Part shown: piece by piece, positions 1-8,591 of the stretch
How the letters are laid out: every line of letters begins with the position of its first letter
Position numbering within the stretch: position 1 is the stretch's first letter
NCBI GenBank assembly: GCA_902774215.1
Contig: CACYHU010000002.1
Coordinates: forward strand, 1-61,445
DNA from: an uncultured Chloroflexota bacterium
GTDB lineage: Bacteria; Chloroflexota; Anaerolineae; Anaerolineales; Anaerolineaceae
DNA: 61,445 nt
Direction: 5' to 3'
Program-made: the position numbers and the translations under genes
Notes under the pieces: generated by a model
Databases searched by the model: none
What the model was told of the DNA's origin: nothing
Seen by the model: the letters and a program-made list of their open reading frames with translations, nothing else

Positions 1-383
1 CTGTGGCAGCGGTATATCGTAAATCTGGTATTAAAGGCCAGAATCCATTTTGGTACGGTGCAATATCATTGACAATTTCTACAATTACGATTTTTATTAT
101 TGGAATTATTACTGGTGACAATGGTAATTTGCTGTTCATGCCTCAATATATTTTTAATCTGACTATTATTTCAGGAATAATCCAGGGACTATCATGGCTG
201 ACTTATATGTTTGCAATTTACTATATTGATGTTAGTAAGGTTGCGGCTTTGGATAAATGTAATATAGTAGCCACAATGATATTTGCATATGTTATTGTAG
301 ATGAAAAAATTGCACCATCAATGTATGTTGGCACAATGTTTCTCATATCAATCTTTTGTTTCTTTGAGCATATCTTGAAATAA
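1..383 (+). CDS. EamA/DMT-family transporter, 3' part (5' end outside window)
   Basis: The reading frame is open from the first base, so the start lies upstream; about 127 C-terminal residues are present. At least three hydrophobic segments are visible, and near the end the motif ALDKCNIVATMIFAYVIVDE matches the end of EamA domains (usually PLDKLSVVF..FLFLGE), including the acidic residues after the fourth helix. The family moves small metabolites across the inner membrane. The length fits a single-EamA-domain protein of about 140 residues, so only a short N-terminal piece is likely missing. Its last 36 bases overlap the convergent gene at 348-647. Substrate unknown. Confidence 0.75.
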   Translation, partial: VAAVYRKSGIKGQNPFWYGAISLTISTITIFIIGIITGDNGNLLFMPQYIFNLTIISGIIQGLSWLTYMFAIYYIDVSKVAALDKCNIVATMIFAYVIVDEKIAPSMYVGTMFLISIFCFFEHILK

Positions 384-647
384 TGCATCGGGAGTTTCAT
401 AATCCTCCCTAGAAAAACAATCACCATCTTCTCCAAGTACATCCATTCCCGGATCTGAATATTCCATTACAAGGCAGCCCCATGATGAAATTTTATCCAC
501 ATGCATTTTTACACAATCAGGCAATAAAAAAATTTTCTCATTTTCTTCGATAATGTAAGGATAGACTTCTTCAAAACGTGATTCAACATAATGCTTCTCA
601 TCAATTAATGTTGGAATCTCCTGCCAGGTTATATTGTTATTTTTCAT
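348..647 (-). CDS. Hypothetical acidic protein (99 aa)
   Basis: I do not recognise a family. The product is small, acidic, has no signal peptide or membrane segment, and contains a Trp/Cys-bearing core (SSWGCLVMEYSDPGMD). The start codon lies 32 bases after the stop of the acetyltransferase gene on the same strand, which suggests co-transcription. The upstream sequence has only a weak purine-rich ribosome site (AAGAGCG). It overlaps the end of the EamA gene by 36 bases in convergent orientation. It is probably a real cytosolic protein because codon use resembles its neighbour; function cannot be inferred. Confidence 0.5.
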   Translation of the reverse strand: MKNNNITWQEIPTLIDEKHYVESRFEEVYPYIIEENEKIFLLPDCVKMHVDKISSWGCLVMEYSDPGMDVLGEDGDCFSREDYETPDALFQDMLKETKD

Positions 648-679
648 TTTTTTCGCTCTTAGTGACGGATGAAACCTAT

Positions 680-1177
680 TCAGGAGATTTCTTTTTCATA
701 TACAACAATATTTTGACCATCTTTCAGAAGATCCTGCTCATCTTCGCTGATTTTCCACATCCATCCTTCATTTTTCAGAATGAAGCCAAGATTTTCAAGA
801 ATGCGGATCATGACGGAATTTCTATTGTCTGTTACTGCAGTAATGTTTTTCATTTTCGATGATTTGGCAATATCGAGCAGCGATCTGACTGTTTCAGTTC
901 CATACCCACGATTCCAGTATTGCGGAAGAAGCATCAATCCTATTTCCAAAACATTCCCCGCTCTATTAATGCTGCATTCGCCAATATCCGTACCAGATTT
1001 CTCGAGTTGGATAATGTACTCATGGGAAGAATCGTCCAGACTTTTGATCCAGCTCAACATCATTTGTCTATTGTGAATCAAGCCAGGGAGATATTTTGTT
1101 ACCTCCGGATCATTGACAAGTTCCAGCATAAAATCAGAATCGATCATTTCCAACGGCCGTAAGATAATATTGCTCAT
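680..1177 (-). CDS. GNAT-family N-acetyltransferase (RimJ/RimL-like)
   Basis: About 165 residues with the layout of a RimJ/RimL-type GNAT: an N-terminal ILRPLEMIDSDFMLEL segment, a beta-strand pair (IGECSINRAGNVLEIGLML), the acetyl-CoA loop YWNRGYGTETVRSLL, and the C-terminal NRNSVMIRILENLGF signature. The enzyme would transfer an acetyl group from acetyl-CoA to an unidentified amine. The frame opens at 1198, but the Met at 1177 is preferred because GGAAG lies six bases upstream. It sits between a 57-codon ORF and the 99-residue gene, all on the minus strand. Confidence 0.8.
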   Translation of the reverse strand: MSNIILRPLEMIDSDFMLELVNDPEVTKYLPGLIHNRQMMLSWIKSLDDSSHEYIIQLEKSGTDIGECSINRAGNVLEIGLMLLPQYWNRGYGTETVRSLLDIAKSSKMKNITAVTDNRNSVMIRILENLGFILKNEGWMWKISEDEQDLLKDGQNIVVYEKEIS

Positions 1178-1201
1178 TTTTTCTTCCATCATCTGCATTG
1201 A

Positions 1202-1375
1202 TTATTCAATTCTTGTTTTCATCTTCTGGACTATAACTTTTCTTACAGTTTCTGTAACCGGAAAAGTACAAAACTGTTTGTACAATGCTCTAAACCCTGT
1301 TTCGCTGTATTTCATATGTACCTCCATGCTGCAGTGTTCCAAACCATGCTTCAATGACCTTAGAAGCTCATTCAT
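1202..1375 (-). CDS. Small ORF of 57 codons upstream of the acetyltransferase
   Basis: The frame opens with ATG right after an in-frame TAA and ends four bases before the acetyltransferase frame opens. A second in-frame ATG at codon 21 has a near-ideal ribosome site (GGAGG, five bases away), which would give a 37-residue basic peptide beginning MKYSETGFRALYKQFC. It could be a real small protein, or the surviving C-terminal end of a larger gene. No family recognised. Confidence 0.35.
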   Translation of the reverse strand: MNELLRSLKHGLEHCSMEVHMKYSETGFRALYKQFCTFPVTETVRKVIVQKMKTRIE

Positions 1376-1503
1376 TTATTGTAACAACAATGCGATTTTA
1401 TTGAGGTGGTTATATTGGACTTGATATAAAATAATCAATAAATATGCATTAAACTACCTTTGCAATGCTGTAATTATGGCGAAAAATTCGGAGGAAAATA
1501 TCC

Positions 1504-2505
1504 ATGAAAAGAAATGGCGAACATCAAAAGCTAAAGATGCTCTATCTGATGAAGATATTCTATGAGGATACAGACGATTCCAATTTTCTCACGATGCAGG
1601 AAATAATTCAAAAGCTGGAAGAAAACGGCGTAATGGCTGACCGTAAGACGCTATATGTCGATTTTGACGAACTGCGGGGTTTCGGAGTCGATATCATCAT
1701 GGAAAAAATCGGCCGGAATTCCTATTATCACATCGGAAGCCGTAATTTTGAATTGCCAGAACTGAAACTGCTTGTAGATGCCGTTCAGTCCGCGAGAGGA
1801 ATCACCAATAAAAAATCCGGTGAGCTGATCAAAAAACTTGAGGGAATGGTCAGCAAATATGAAGCAAAACAGCTGAACCGTCAGGTATTCATCACCGGCC
1901 GAGTCAAAACAATGAACGAAAGTGTTTACTATAACATTGACTCGATCCACGAAGCCATTTCCACCGACCGGCAGATCAAGTTCAAATATTACAAGTGGGA
2001 TCTTCAGAAAAAGATGAAGCTGCGTAAGGAAGGCGACTGGTTCCAGGTCAGTCCCTGGGTCCTGTTCTGGGACAATGAATATTATTACCTTATCGCTTAT
2101 GATCCTTATGAGGAAAAAATAAAGCATTACCGTGTGGATAAAATGCTGAAAATTGCACTTGTCGATGAGAAACGCAACGGGAAAGAAGAATTCAAAAAAC
2201 TTGACATAACACGATACACCAAGAGCCTTTTTGGAATGTTCGGAGGAGAAGAGACGAAGGTCACACTGGAAGCCGAAAATTCACTGGTCAATGTGATCAT
2301 CGACCGTTTCGGAAAGGACATCACAATCAAACCCGTTGACGAGGATCACTTCCAGACGGTTGTAAATGTTTCGGTCAGCAGCCAGTTTCTGGGTTGGATC
2401 ATGGCGCTGGGCGATCGGATAAAGATCGTCGGTCCGGATGAGGTCGTGGAACAGATGAAATCGGAAATCAGCCGGCTTATGAATCAATACGGCATCAAGG
2501 CATAG
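1504..2505 (+). CDS. WYL-domain transcriptional regulator
   Basis: 333 residues: an N-terminal DeoR/winged-helix DNA-binding domain (about 1-75, with the recognition helix around ADRKTLYVDFDEL), a central WYL domain (about 140-215, with YYLIAYD and the HYRVDKM motif that contributes the ligand-binding Arg), and a WCX-like C-terminal domain (about 245-330). WYL proteins sense small ligands, often nucleotides or nucleic acid, and commonly regulate defence or DNA-damage genes. GGAGG lies about eight bases before the ATG. It is monocistronic, closed by a terminator at 2531, and upstream of the HIRAN/ATP-grasp run, which it might control (inference). Confidence 0.9.
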   Translation: MKRNGEHQKLKMLYLMKIFYEDTDDSNFLTMQEIIQKLEENGVMADRKTLYVDFDELRGFGVDIIMEKIGRNSYYHIGSRNFELPELKLLVDAVQSARGITNKKSGELIKKLEGMVSKYEAKQLNRQVFITGRVKTMNESVYYNIDSIHEAISTDRQIKFKYYKWDLQKKMKLRKEGDWFQVSPWVLFWDNEYYYLIAYDPYEEKIKHYRVDKMLKIALVDEKRNGKEEFKKLDITRYTKSLFGMFGGEETKVTLEAENSLVNVIIDRFGKDITIKPVDEDHFQTVVNVSVSSQFLGWIMALGDRIKIVGPDEVVEQMKSEISRLMNQYGIKA

Positions 2506-2530
2506 AAAAGTACCTGAATAAACGAAAAGG

Positions 2531-2558
2531 CAGCGCTGCTAAAACAGCGCTGTTTTTT
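2531..2558 (+). terminator. Intrinsic terminator after the WYL regulator
   Basis: The stem CAGCGCT/AGCGCTG closes a short A-rich loop and is followed by six T residues. Confidence 0.85.
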
Positions 2559-2695
2559 ATAATTCTTTATGTCGTAAAAAGTCCAATAAACAGGTCTTTA
2601 TTAGTAAATGATTTTAAAGTCTTATTAATCAGACTCATTCACGTGCAAAAATCCGTATAATGTAAAACAGAATAAAAAAGCAGGAGGTGCCCATC

Positions 2696-3025
2696 ATGGA
2701 GATAATTTATTTCACGATTACCGGAACAAACCATTATTTCGGTCATGAATTCTGCGAGACAGGGATGAGAGTCCGGCTTGTAAAAGAACCGGATAACGAA
2801 TTCGACAAAGAAGCGATCCGGGTGGAAATGCCCGGACTCGGTAAGGTCGGATATGTCGCAAACAGTTCCTATACCGTAAAAGGAGAAAGCTGGAGCGCCG
2901 GCAGAATCTATGACAAAATCGGTGAAACTGCCGAAGGCGTAGTCATGTATAAGCTTCCGAAATGCGTTATCTGCAGTCTCGTCCTGAAAGATGATCCTCA
3001 TTATCACAGGCGGAAACGAAAATAA
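2696..3025 (+). CDS. HIRAN-domain protein
   Basis: The frame from ITGTNHYFG through EPDNEFDKEAIRVE to GKVGYVANSSYTV is the standard HIRAN domain, a beta-barrel that binds the 3' end of single-stranded DNA in repair proteins. The whole protein (109 residues) is this domain plus a basic tail ending HRRKRK, so it is a stand-alone HIRAN protein. The ATG at 2696 is preferred over the GTG at 2687 because AGGAGG ends eight bases before it. It is the first gene of a rightward run with the XRE, SIMPL and ATP-grasp genes. A role as a DNA-end sensor is inference. Confidence 0.85.
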   Translation: MEIIYFTITGTNHYFGHEFCETGMRVRLVKEPDNEFDKEAIRVEMPGLGKVGYVANSSYTVKGESWSAGRIYDKIGETAEGVVMYKLPKCVICSLVLKDDPHYHRRKRK

Positions 3026-3070
3026 AGGTAATGTTGGTCAATTGAGTTATGAAACTGATAAGGAGATGCT

Positions 3071-3466
3071 ATGAAAATTACTTTTACTGTCGAATCGGAT
3101 GAAGAAAGAGCTGAATTCGATCCGGAAAACTTCAACCGGGAAGAATATTTGGAAGCGATGGGGTTCCCGTCTTTTGTCACAAAAAAACTGAAAAAGAACC
3201 TGGATAATATCAGGTTTACTGCGGAAGCAGGCGGTTTACGAATAAACCGTGAATTGCTCGGAATAAATCTGGAAGACCTTTCTGAAAGAGCCGGTATTCC
3301 TGCAAACCAGCTTCAAAAATATGAAGAAGGTGAAGAAGATATCAACAATGCAAATATTTTGACGCTTCTGAAAATCTGCAAAGCAATGGAATGTACTTTA
3401 TCAGAAATTCTCACAGATAAGGAAACGATCGAAGCGCTGAAAGAATTCCTGCGAGAAGAGGATTGA
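3071..3466 (+). CDS. XRE-family helix-turn-helix protein
   Basis: 131 residues, acidic overall. Residues 65-120 carry an XRE-type HTH (LGINLEDLSERAGIPANQLQ, then YEEGEEDINNANILTLLKICKAM). The N-terminal 55 residues are an acidic extension with no recognised fold. A strong ribosome site (AAGGAG) precedes the ATG by six bases. The 45-base gap from the HIRAN gene and 40 bases to the SIMPL gene suggest one transcript. It may be autoregulatory or the antitoxin-like member of the run; no toxin is obvious next to it. Confidence 0.8.
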   Translation: MKITFTVESDEERAEFDPENFNREEYLEAMGFPSFVTKKLKKNLDNIRFTAEAGGLRINRELLGINLEDLSERAGIPANQLQKYEEGEEDINNANILTLLKICKAMECTLSEILTDKETIEALKEFLREED

Positions 3467-3506
3467 ATAAACAACTCTGGCAAAATGAGCAAAATGTGAG
3501 GGCAAT

Positions 3507-4199
3507 ATGGGGAAAATCAAAATTATTGGGAAAGCCAAACGGGAATATCAACCGGACCAGTGCGAAATCAATTTATCGCTTAATGCAAGGGAAAGAGCCT
3601 CCGATATCTCGTCAAAACAGGTAAATGATCAATTGGAAAGCCTTCTTGCTGCATTTGTTGACATAGGCATAAATATCGAGAACATTGTGATTACCAATGA
3701 CAGAACTTCCCCTCCTTCAGAATTAAGGTTTCAGGGATCAGATGAATCCCGGAAAGAATTTCTTTATGAGACGACCAGAGGAATTCAGCTTGTTGTTCCT
3801 GCGGATCAGAAAATCATTAATATCATCAGAGATATTACAGAAGATGGTTTCAAAAACATCTCTTTTTCCAGGAGATACATACTTTCAAATGAAATGGCTT
3901 TGCGGAAAGAGCTATTGAAAGATGCTATTGCAGATTCCAAAGAACAGGCTTTGTTTTTTGCTGAGTCTATGGGACAGAGAATCGTTGGAATAGAGACTGC
4001 AAATCTGTCAAGCAGAGAAGATTTTTCTGATCCCTTGGAATATGAATCCGAACTCGAAAAGACGATGCGTAATTTGCAAGGCTGTTCTTCTCAGCGCCCT
4101 CTGTCGGATAAATTGAAAGCGAATACAATAGAGCTCAGTGCTGAAGTAAATATTGTTTGGATGATTGATTCTGATAACAAAAAGTCAGGAGAAGATTGA
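3507..4199 (+). CDS. SIMPL-domain (DUF541) protein, cytosolic
   Basis: 230 residues with the SIMPL/DUF541 pattern: an N-terminal IKIIGKAKREYQPDQCEINL strand, the duplicated alpha-beta unit, and the C-terminal block ALRKELLKDAIADSKEQAL followed by AESMGQRIVGI. Most characterised relatives are secreted or periplasmic oligomers; this one has no signal peptide, which is unusual. The stop overlaps the region just before the ATP-grasp start, so the genes are probably coupled. Function in this family is poorly known. Confidence 0.8.
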   Translation: MGKIKIIGKAKREYQPDQCEINLSLNARERASDISSKQVNDQLESLLAAFVDIGINIENIVITNDRTSPPSELRFQGSDESRKEFLYETTRGIQLVVPADQKIINIIRDITEDGFKNISFSRRYILSNEMALRKELLKDAIADSKEQALFFAESMGQRIVGIETANLSSREDFSDPLEYESELEKTMRNLQGCSSQRPLSDKLKANTIELSAEVNIVWMIDSDNKKSGED

Positions 4200-4201
4200 C
4201 A

Positions 4202-5056
4202 ATGGTTAGAACCATATTGTTTCCATCCTCATTTTACGATCTCTACAAAGTCGATGAGGACATGCAGCAGGAATATGACGCAGCCCTTGACACAGGGCTG
4301 TTTCAGGTAATTCTCTTCAGTTATGATGACTGGTTCAATCATGGAATACTGAAACTGTCAGAAAATCCGCAGTCGGAAATTGATGCAGTCTACCGCGGCT
4401 GGATGATGAAACCTGAACAGTATCTGGCTTTTTATACAGAACTGCTGAAGAGAAATATCTGTCTGGTGACTGATCCGGAGATGTATTCGCTGATGCATGT
4501 TTTTCCGAATATTTACCCGGAACTTGCCGGCGATACAGCAAGAATACTGACATTTCCGCTGCATACGGAGATCGATATCGAAAAGGTGAAACAGGTGTTT
4601 CCCCGTTTTATGGTCAAAGATTATGTAAAGTCAGTAAAAGGAACAGAATTTCCGGTTTATTTTACACAAAGCACAACACAGACAGAATTCGATCGCTGGA
4701 TGGAAGTCTTCTATGATTACCGCGGTTCCCTGCTGACAGGCGGAATCTGTATAAAAGAGTACCTGAACCTGAAGAAGTATGACGGAAAGACAAATGAATT
4801 CCGCGTATATTATATTGCCAACCAGACAGCATCTGTATGCAGGAATTCGCTTCAGGATTACTATACACCCGATCCTCCCGCCGCACTTATCGAAAAATAC
4901 CGTAACTTGGAAAGCGTATTCTATACCATTGATTTTGCCGAACTTGAAGATGGCAGTTGGAAAATCATCGAGGCTGGAGACGGATCCGTTTCCGGCCTGT
5001 CGGATAAACAGGATTACAAAGCATTCTTCAGAACCCTGTATCAATGTCTTAACTGA
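4202..5056 (+). CDS. ATP-grasp domain protein (first of a tandem pair)
   Basis: 284 residues. The C-terminal half has the ATP-grasp features of the DUF4343-like group: the FMVKDYVKSVKG lysine segment around residue 140, NEFRVYYIANQ (metal/ATP arm), and a terminal DFAELEDGSWKIIEAGDG strand that would supply Mg-binding acidic residues. Such proteins join an amine to a carboxylate using ATP; the substrate is unknown. ATG 4202 is chosen over TTG 4196 because of its spacing from AGGAG at 4187-4191. The gene begins three bases after the SIMPL stop. It is followed by a related ATP-grasp gene. Confidence 0.8.
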   Translation: MVRTILFPSSFYDLYKVDEDMQQEYDAALDTGLFQVILFSYDDWFNHGILKLSENPQSEIDAVYRGWMMKPEQYLAFYTELLKRNICLVTDPEMYSLMHVFPNIYPELAGDTARILTFPLHTEIDIEKVKQVFPRFMVKDYVKSVKGTEFPVYFTQSTTQTEFDRWMEVFYDYRGSLLTGGICIKEYLNLKKYDGKTNEFRVYYIANQTASVCRNSLQDYYTPDPPAALIEKYRNLESVFYTIDFAELEDGSWKIIEAGDGSVSGLSDKQDYKAFFRTLYQCLN

Positions 5057-5107
5057 GCATTGTGATTACGGATGGTTCTTTATTGATGACAACCAGGAGA
5101 TGCTGAT

Positions 5108-5839
5108 ATGAGAGCATATATACATGCCTTCAGAGGCAAACCTTATAACGATGACTGTCGTATTGCCTATGACGGTTTCCGGGAGTTAGGCGTTGAGACT
5201 GTTCTGTTTACAACCAACGAAGAATTCGATACGAGAAACCCCGAAGATGTTGTAGTCGGCGGGACGATCATGATCTGGAATGCGCTGAATGAAAGAGGAA
5301 TTGAGTCCGGTCATCATGATTATCCCGCAGAACTGACCGATTTCCGGGGACGGGAAATCCGCCAGATCAAGCTGAAAGATATCCGACAAGAAAAAATTCC
5401 TGTATTCATCAAACCGGTCGAAGAGAAAACCGCACCCGGAATTGTTATTCATACCCAGGCGGATCTCGAGGACTATAAACAGCTGGATCCGGAAACTGAA
5501 ATTTACTGCAGCGGGGTGGTCAATTTCATCTCGGAATGGCGCTGTTTTCTTTTATACGGAAAGATTGTTGATATCCGCTTTTACTACGGCAGCCCGGATG
5601 CAGAGTGTGACAGGAGCGTTATTGATGCTGCCGTGAAGGCATATACCAATATGCCCGCCGGATGTGCAATGGATTTCGGAGTAACGGATGATGGTCGGAC
5701 ACTGCTCATCGAAATAAACGATGGATTCTCACTTGGGACATACGGACTTGATGAAACCATGTACGCAAGGCTGCTTACAGCCAGATGGGCCGAATTGAAC
5801 GGCACGGAGGATATATTCAAAGAAAAAGAATTTGACTGA
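5108..5839 (+). CDS. ATP-grasp domain protein (second of a tandem pair)
   Basis: 243 residues with the same architecture as the preceding gene but shorter. Visible are VFIKPVEEKTAPGIVI (nucleotide-binding lysine strand), SEWRCFLLYGKIVDIRFYYG, and the Mg-binding end CAMDFGVTDDGRTLLIEIND. The last motif is closer to the canonical ATP-grasp pattern than in its neighbour. AGGAG lies nine bases before ATG. The pair may act sequentially on one peptide or amino-acid substrate (inference). No precursor peptide gene is obvious nearby. Confidence 0.8.
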   Translation: MRAYIHAFRGKPYNDDCRIAYDGFRELGVETVLFTTNEEFDTRNPEDVVVGGTIMIWNALNERGIESGHHDYPAELTDFRGREIRQIKLKDIRQEKIPVFIKPVEEKTAPGIVIHTQADLEDYKQLDPETEIYCSGVVNFISEWRCFLLYGKIVDIRFYYGSPDAECDRSVIDAAVKAYTNMPAGCAMDFGVTDDGRTLLIEINDGFSLGTYGLDETMYARLLTARWAELNGTEDIFKEKEFD

Positions 5840-5892
5840 AAGCACTTATGAAGGTCTTTGGTTAACATCAGCCGGGATTGCCATACAGGAGA

Positions 5893-7176
5893 ATGAATGA
5901 ACCGTTCAACTATCTGAAGCAGGTAAGATATGTTATAAATATTTCAGAAGAAAACAAATATGGTGAAGTTATGTGTGAATTCTTACCACAGGAAAAAGAT
6001 GAACAGGCTGTTTTCTCCAATGAAATTCATTGGTTTCCCGCGTTAAATGAATACGATCCGGGAATCACAACCGAAAAATGGCTTGACCTGCTGAAAAACA
6101 AATCCTTAATCGGAGGAGATTATGTCTGGGCAAGGGTTTTGGCTGTCTTTTATGCCGAAAACGGGAATGCTGTTCCCTCCGTTCTGAACAGAGAATACGG
6201 ATATAACGGCTCCTTACTGCAGTATTGCACAAATATCGCGAGAAGTGTCCGCAGTCTCACAGACTGTCCGGTATACAGGGACAAAGAATACTGGACGATT
6301 CTTTTTCAGTCGGAAAGCGCTGATAACGGAAAAGCACCCTGGTACAGACGAAGATTACGTCCGGAACTTTACGAAGCGCTTACGCAGATCAACATTTCCC
6401 GTTATTTACCGGAGAAAGTCATCATAAGCGATCTTGAGCAGAAACAGAACGGAAATCCGGAAGAAACTTCAAAGGTTATAATAGATACTTCATTCGATTT
6501 TACAACTGATGCTCACGGGAAAGACCCTGATTCATACAGCGAAACGCTTCAAAGATACCATCAGAAATTATGGAGCAAAGAACTTCCGTGCGGTGAAAAG
6601 ATGCAGCTGGTATGCTGCGGCAGCGGGCCTTATTGCCTGACCTGGAATCAGCACAGCTTTGCAAGCGACGCGATTATCGTCGGTTTCCGCTATCATGCCC
6701 GCTATGCAAAAATGATCAGGAAAATCAGATCGGAAATTCCTGACTGGTATGATGAATTTGACAGGACCTTTAACCATCGGTCATACACAATAGGCGGGAT
6801 GACAATATTCCCTAAACATATGAACAGCATTAATCAGATGAAAGGATTTCTGGTTTGCGACAGATGGGATCTGACGCTCGAATGTATCCGCAGGTATTAT
6901 AAAGGGGAAGATTCGCCGTTGTACAAATTTCTGCTGGCGGACAAATTTTTCTTTGATCTTTTTGTGGATTTCAAGGGGTATGTTGACTATTTTTTCTTTC
7001 AGGACTGTGTAACCGATGATTACAGCAGGGTCATCTTCTGGTATGGAAACGGCAGTTTCAAAGAAAACAAACGTCCGCAATCAGCGGCGGATTACAAGCT
7101 TTGGATCGAAAGAGAACTCGATTTTCTCGACAAACGAAACGAACGGATAAAGAATTCCCTGCTGCAGTCAGGGTGA
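5893..7176 (+). CDS. DUF6994-family protein with N-terminal extension
   Basis: Residues from about 190 onward (IDTSFDFTTDAHGKDPDSYS, LQRYHQKLWSKELPCG, SYTIGGMTIFPKHMNSINQM, then DRWDLTLECIRRYYKGEDSP and FKGYVDYFFFQDCVTDD) match my recollection of the DUF6994 family. The first 185 residues are not recognised. Function is unknown. The start is uncertain: the frame opens at TTG 5878, the ATG at 5893 has AGGAG only one base upstream, and a later GTT-ATG at about 5971 lacks a clear site. The gene closes the rightward run and ends before a bidirectional terminator. Confidence 0.7.
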   Translation: MNEPFNYLKQVRYVINISEENKYGEVMCEFLPQEKDEQAVFSNEIHWFPALNEYDPGITTEKWLDLLKNKSLIGGDYVWARVLAVFYAENGNAVPSVLNREYGYNGSLLQYCTNIARSVRSLTDCPVYRDKEYWTILFQSESADNGKAPWYRRRLRPELYEALTQINISRYLPEKVIISDLEQKQNGNPEETSKVIIDTSFDFTTDAHGKDPDSYSETLQRYHQKLWSKELPCGEKMQLVCCGSGPYCLTWNQHSFASDAIIVGFRYHARYAKMIRKIRSEIPDWYDEFDRTFNHRSYTIGGMTIFPKHMNSINQMKGFLVCDRWDLTLECIRRYYKGEDSPLYKFLLADKFFFDLFVDFKGYVDYFFFQDCVTDDYSRVIFWYGNGSFKENKRPQSAADYKLWIERELDFLDKRNERIKNSLLQSG

Positions 7177-7208
7177 AACTTATACCGGGGAACACGGTCA
7201 TGGGAAAA

Positions 7209-7241
7209 AGATGCTGAAAGGGATATTTCAGCATCTTTTTT
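7209..7241. terminator. Bidirectional terminator between convergent genes
   Basis: An 11-bp perfect stem (AGATGCTGAAA/TTTCAGCATCT) with a six-base loop is followed by T7 on the plus strand and T5 on the minus strand. It lies between the stops at 7176 and 7258. Confidence 0.9.
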
Positions 7242-7257
7242 TGCGGAACATCAATAT

Positions 7258-8505
7258 TCATTTCTGAACATCAGCGATTACTTTATCCCGTTTATTCCTG
7301 TATAGAATGCTGAATTTGAAAAAAGTTGAGAACTGTTTCCGGGTGTACTGATTCATATACATGTTCTCGGTTATTTCCAGCAGATCAGGACAGCTCATGT
7401 TTTTATCTGCAGTATCAAAGTACTCCATTATTCTCATGAAAAGACGTTTATCAGTTACATCCTGATTAATCCGATTTCTGCACAGTTTTTTCATTTTCTT
7501 CGGGGCCGCATATGAAAACTGGGTTCGATTCGGCAATGTAAGCGAAGTATCATAGTCAAGAATTAGATTCTGTGGAAGAACACTGCATAATCTGTTATAA
7601 GCCTCAAGACTTTTTCCACGGATCGTCTGGTAGGATAGCATCTGAACGCGGTATTTTTTGTCGGTGTTCATTTTTTCAATTATTTCCGTCTGTTTCATCT
7701 CAGATATATGTGTACCATCTGTTTTCAGAGAAAAATTCACATCTTCAAAAATATCCTTTTGAGGTATTTCGGCATGTTCTTCAGGAATTTCATTTATTAC
7801 ATTCCATATCGTCTGAGAAACTGTGAGGCTGGGATCTCTGTTTTCCATTGCCGTGCGGAGCAGTATGTTTGCTTTTTTCCCTCCTTCAACGATAAAGTCC
7901 GTCAATTTCTGATGGATCTCAGGGGATGATGATTTATAGAAAATGATTGAAAGACTAACAAGCGATGCTGTTATTCTGCAATTTCTATAAGCTTCTTTAA
8001 GCGGAGGAAAAATATTCGAATTTTTATATGCCGAATACATACTTTGAACAGCGCTGTAAGTAAACCCTGCTTTTCTGGCGATATCATTGAGGGTCAGATT
8101 CGTTTTTTTCAGAAGTTTTCCGATAAACTCGCCTTTCTCATATCCGGACAGGCTGAGATAATCGGCGTTGAAGAACTCCGTTACAACAGCAGAATCCAGG
8201 TGTTCGGTATGTTTCAATACTTTCACCGGAATTGTTTCAAGGTTCAGCATTTCAGCAGCGAACAGATATTTCAGGCCATAAATAATGGTGAACTTTTTCA
8301 GATCATCAATATTCTCTTCGGGTGTCTGATCTATTACTGTAGCTTCAAAATGTGCGAATGCCGCCCTGTGATTTATGATTTTCCTCCAGATTTCCGGATC
8401 TGATAATTCCTTTTCTGATTTAAACCGGATCCTGTATCTGGCCTGATGTCTGTTTATGATCTGTGAAAGACGGATAACTTTGTTTTCCATCGACTGGATA
8501 TTCAT
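7258..8505 (-). CDS. Divergent ParB/KorB-like DNA-binding protein
   Basis: 415 residues. Residues 70-97 (KKFTIIYGLKYLFAAEMLNL, then ETIPVKVL) align with the ParB N-terminal core, usually iiaGerRlrAA..aG...vPv. The GERR box that binds CTP is replaced by YGLKYL, so CTP switching is doubtful. Residues 117-160 (SLSGYEKGEFIGKLLKK, then LTLNDIARKAGFTYSAVQSM) match the ParB helix-turn-helix. The rest is alpha-helical and unrecognised. A GGAG site precedes the ATG. The gene is downstream of rpoB, with repeat copy A between them, and has no adjacent ParA. Role in partition or regulation is inference. Confidence 0.6.
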   Translation of the reverse strand: MNIQSMENKVIRLSQIINRHQARYRIRFKSEKELSDPEIWRKIINHRAAFAHFEATVIDQTPEENIDDLKKFTIIYGLKYLFAAEMLNLETIPVKVLKHTEHLDSAVVTEFFNADYLSLSGYEKGEFIGKLLKKTNLTLNDIARKAGFTYSAVQSMYSAYKNSNIFPPLKEAYRNCRITASLVSLSIIFYKSSSPEIHQKLTDFIVEGGKKANILLRTAMENRDPSLTVSQTIWNVINEIPEEHAEIPQKDIFEDVNFSLKTDGTHISEMKQTEIIEKMNTDKKYRVQMLSYQTIRGKSLEAYNRLCSVLPQNLILDYDTSLTLPNRTQFSYAAPKKMKKLCRNRINQDVTDKRLFMRIMEYFDTADKNMSCPDLLEITENMYMNQYTRKQFSTFFKFSILYRNKRDKVIADVQK

Positions 8506-8591
8506 TTTCTTCTCCTCAGGGGAGATAAATAACCGTTTTAAAGTTTTCTTTATTCTCCCTTAATTAACTTATACAAAACAAAAACACCATT

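Noticed and set aside
1113-1424. 103-codon plus ORF
   Set aside because: Overlaps the acetyltransferase and the small ORF in antisense and has no ribosome site.
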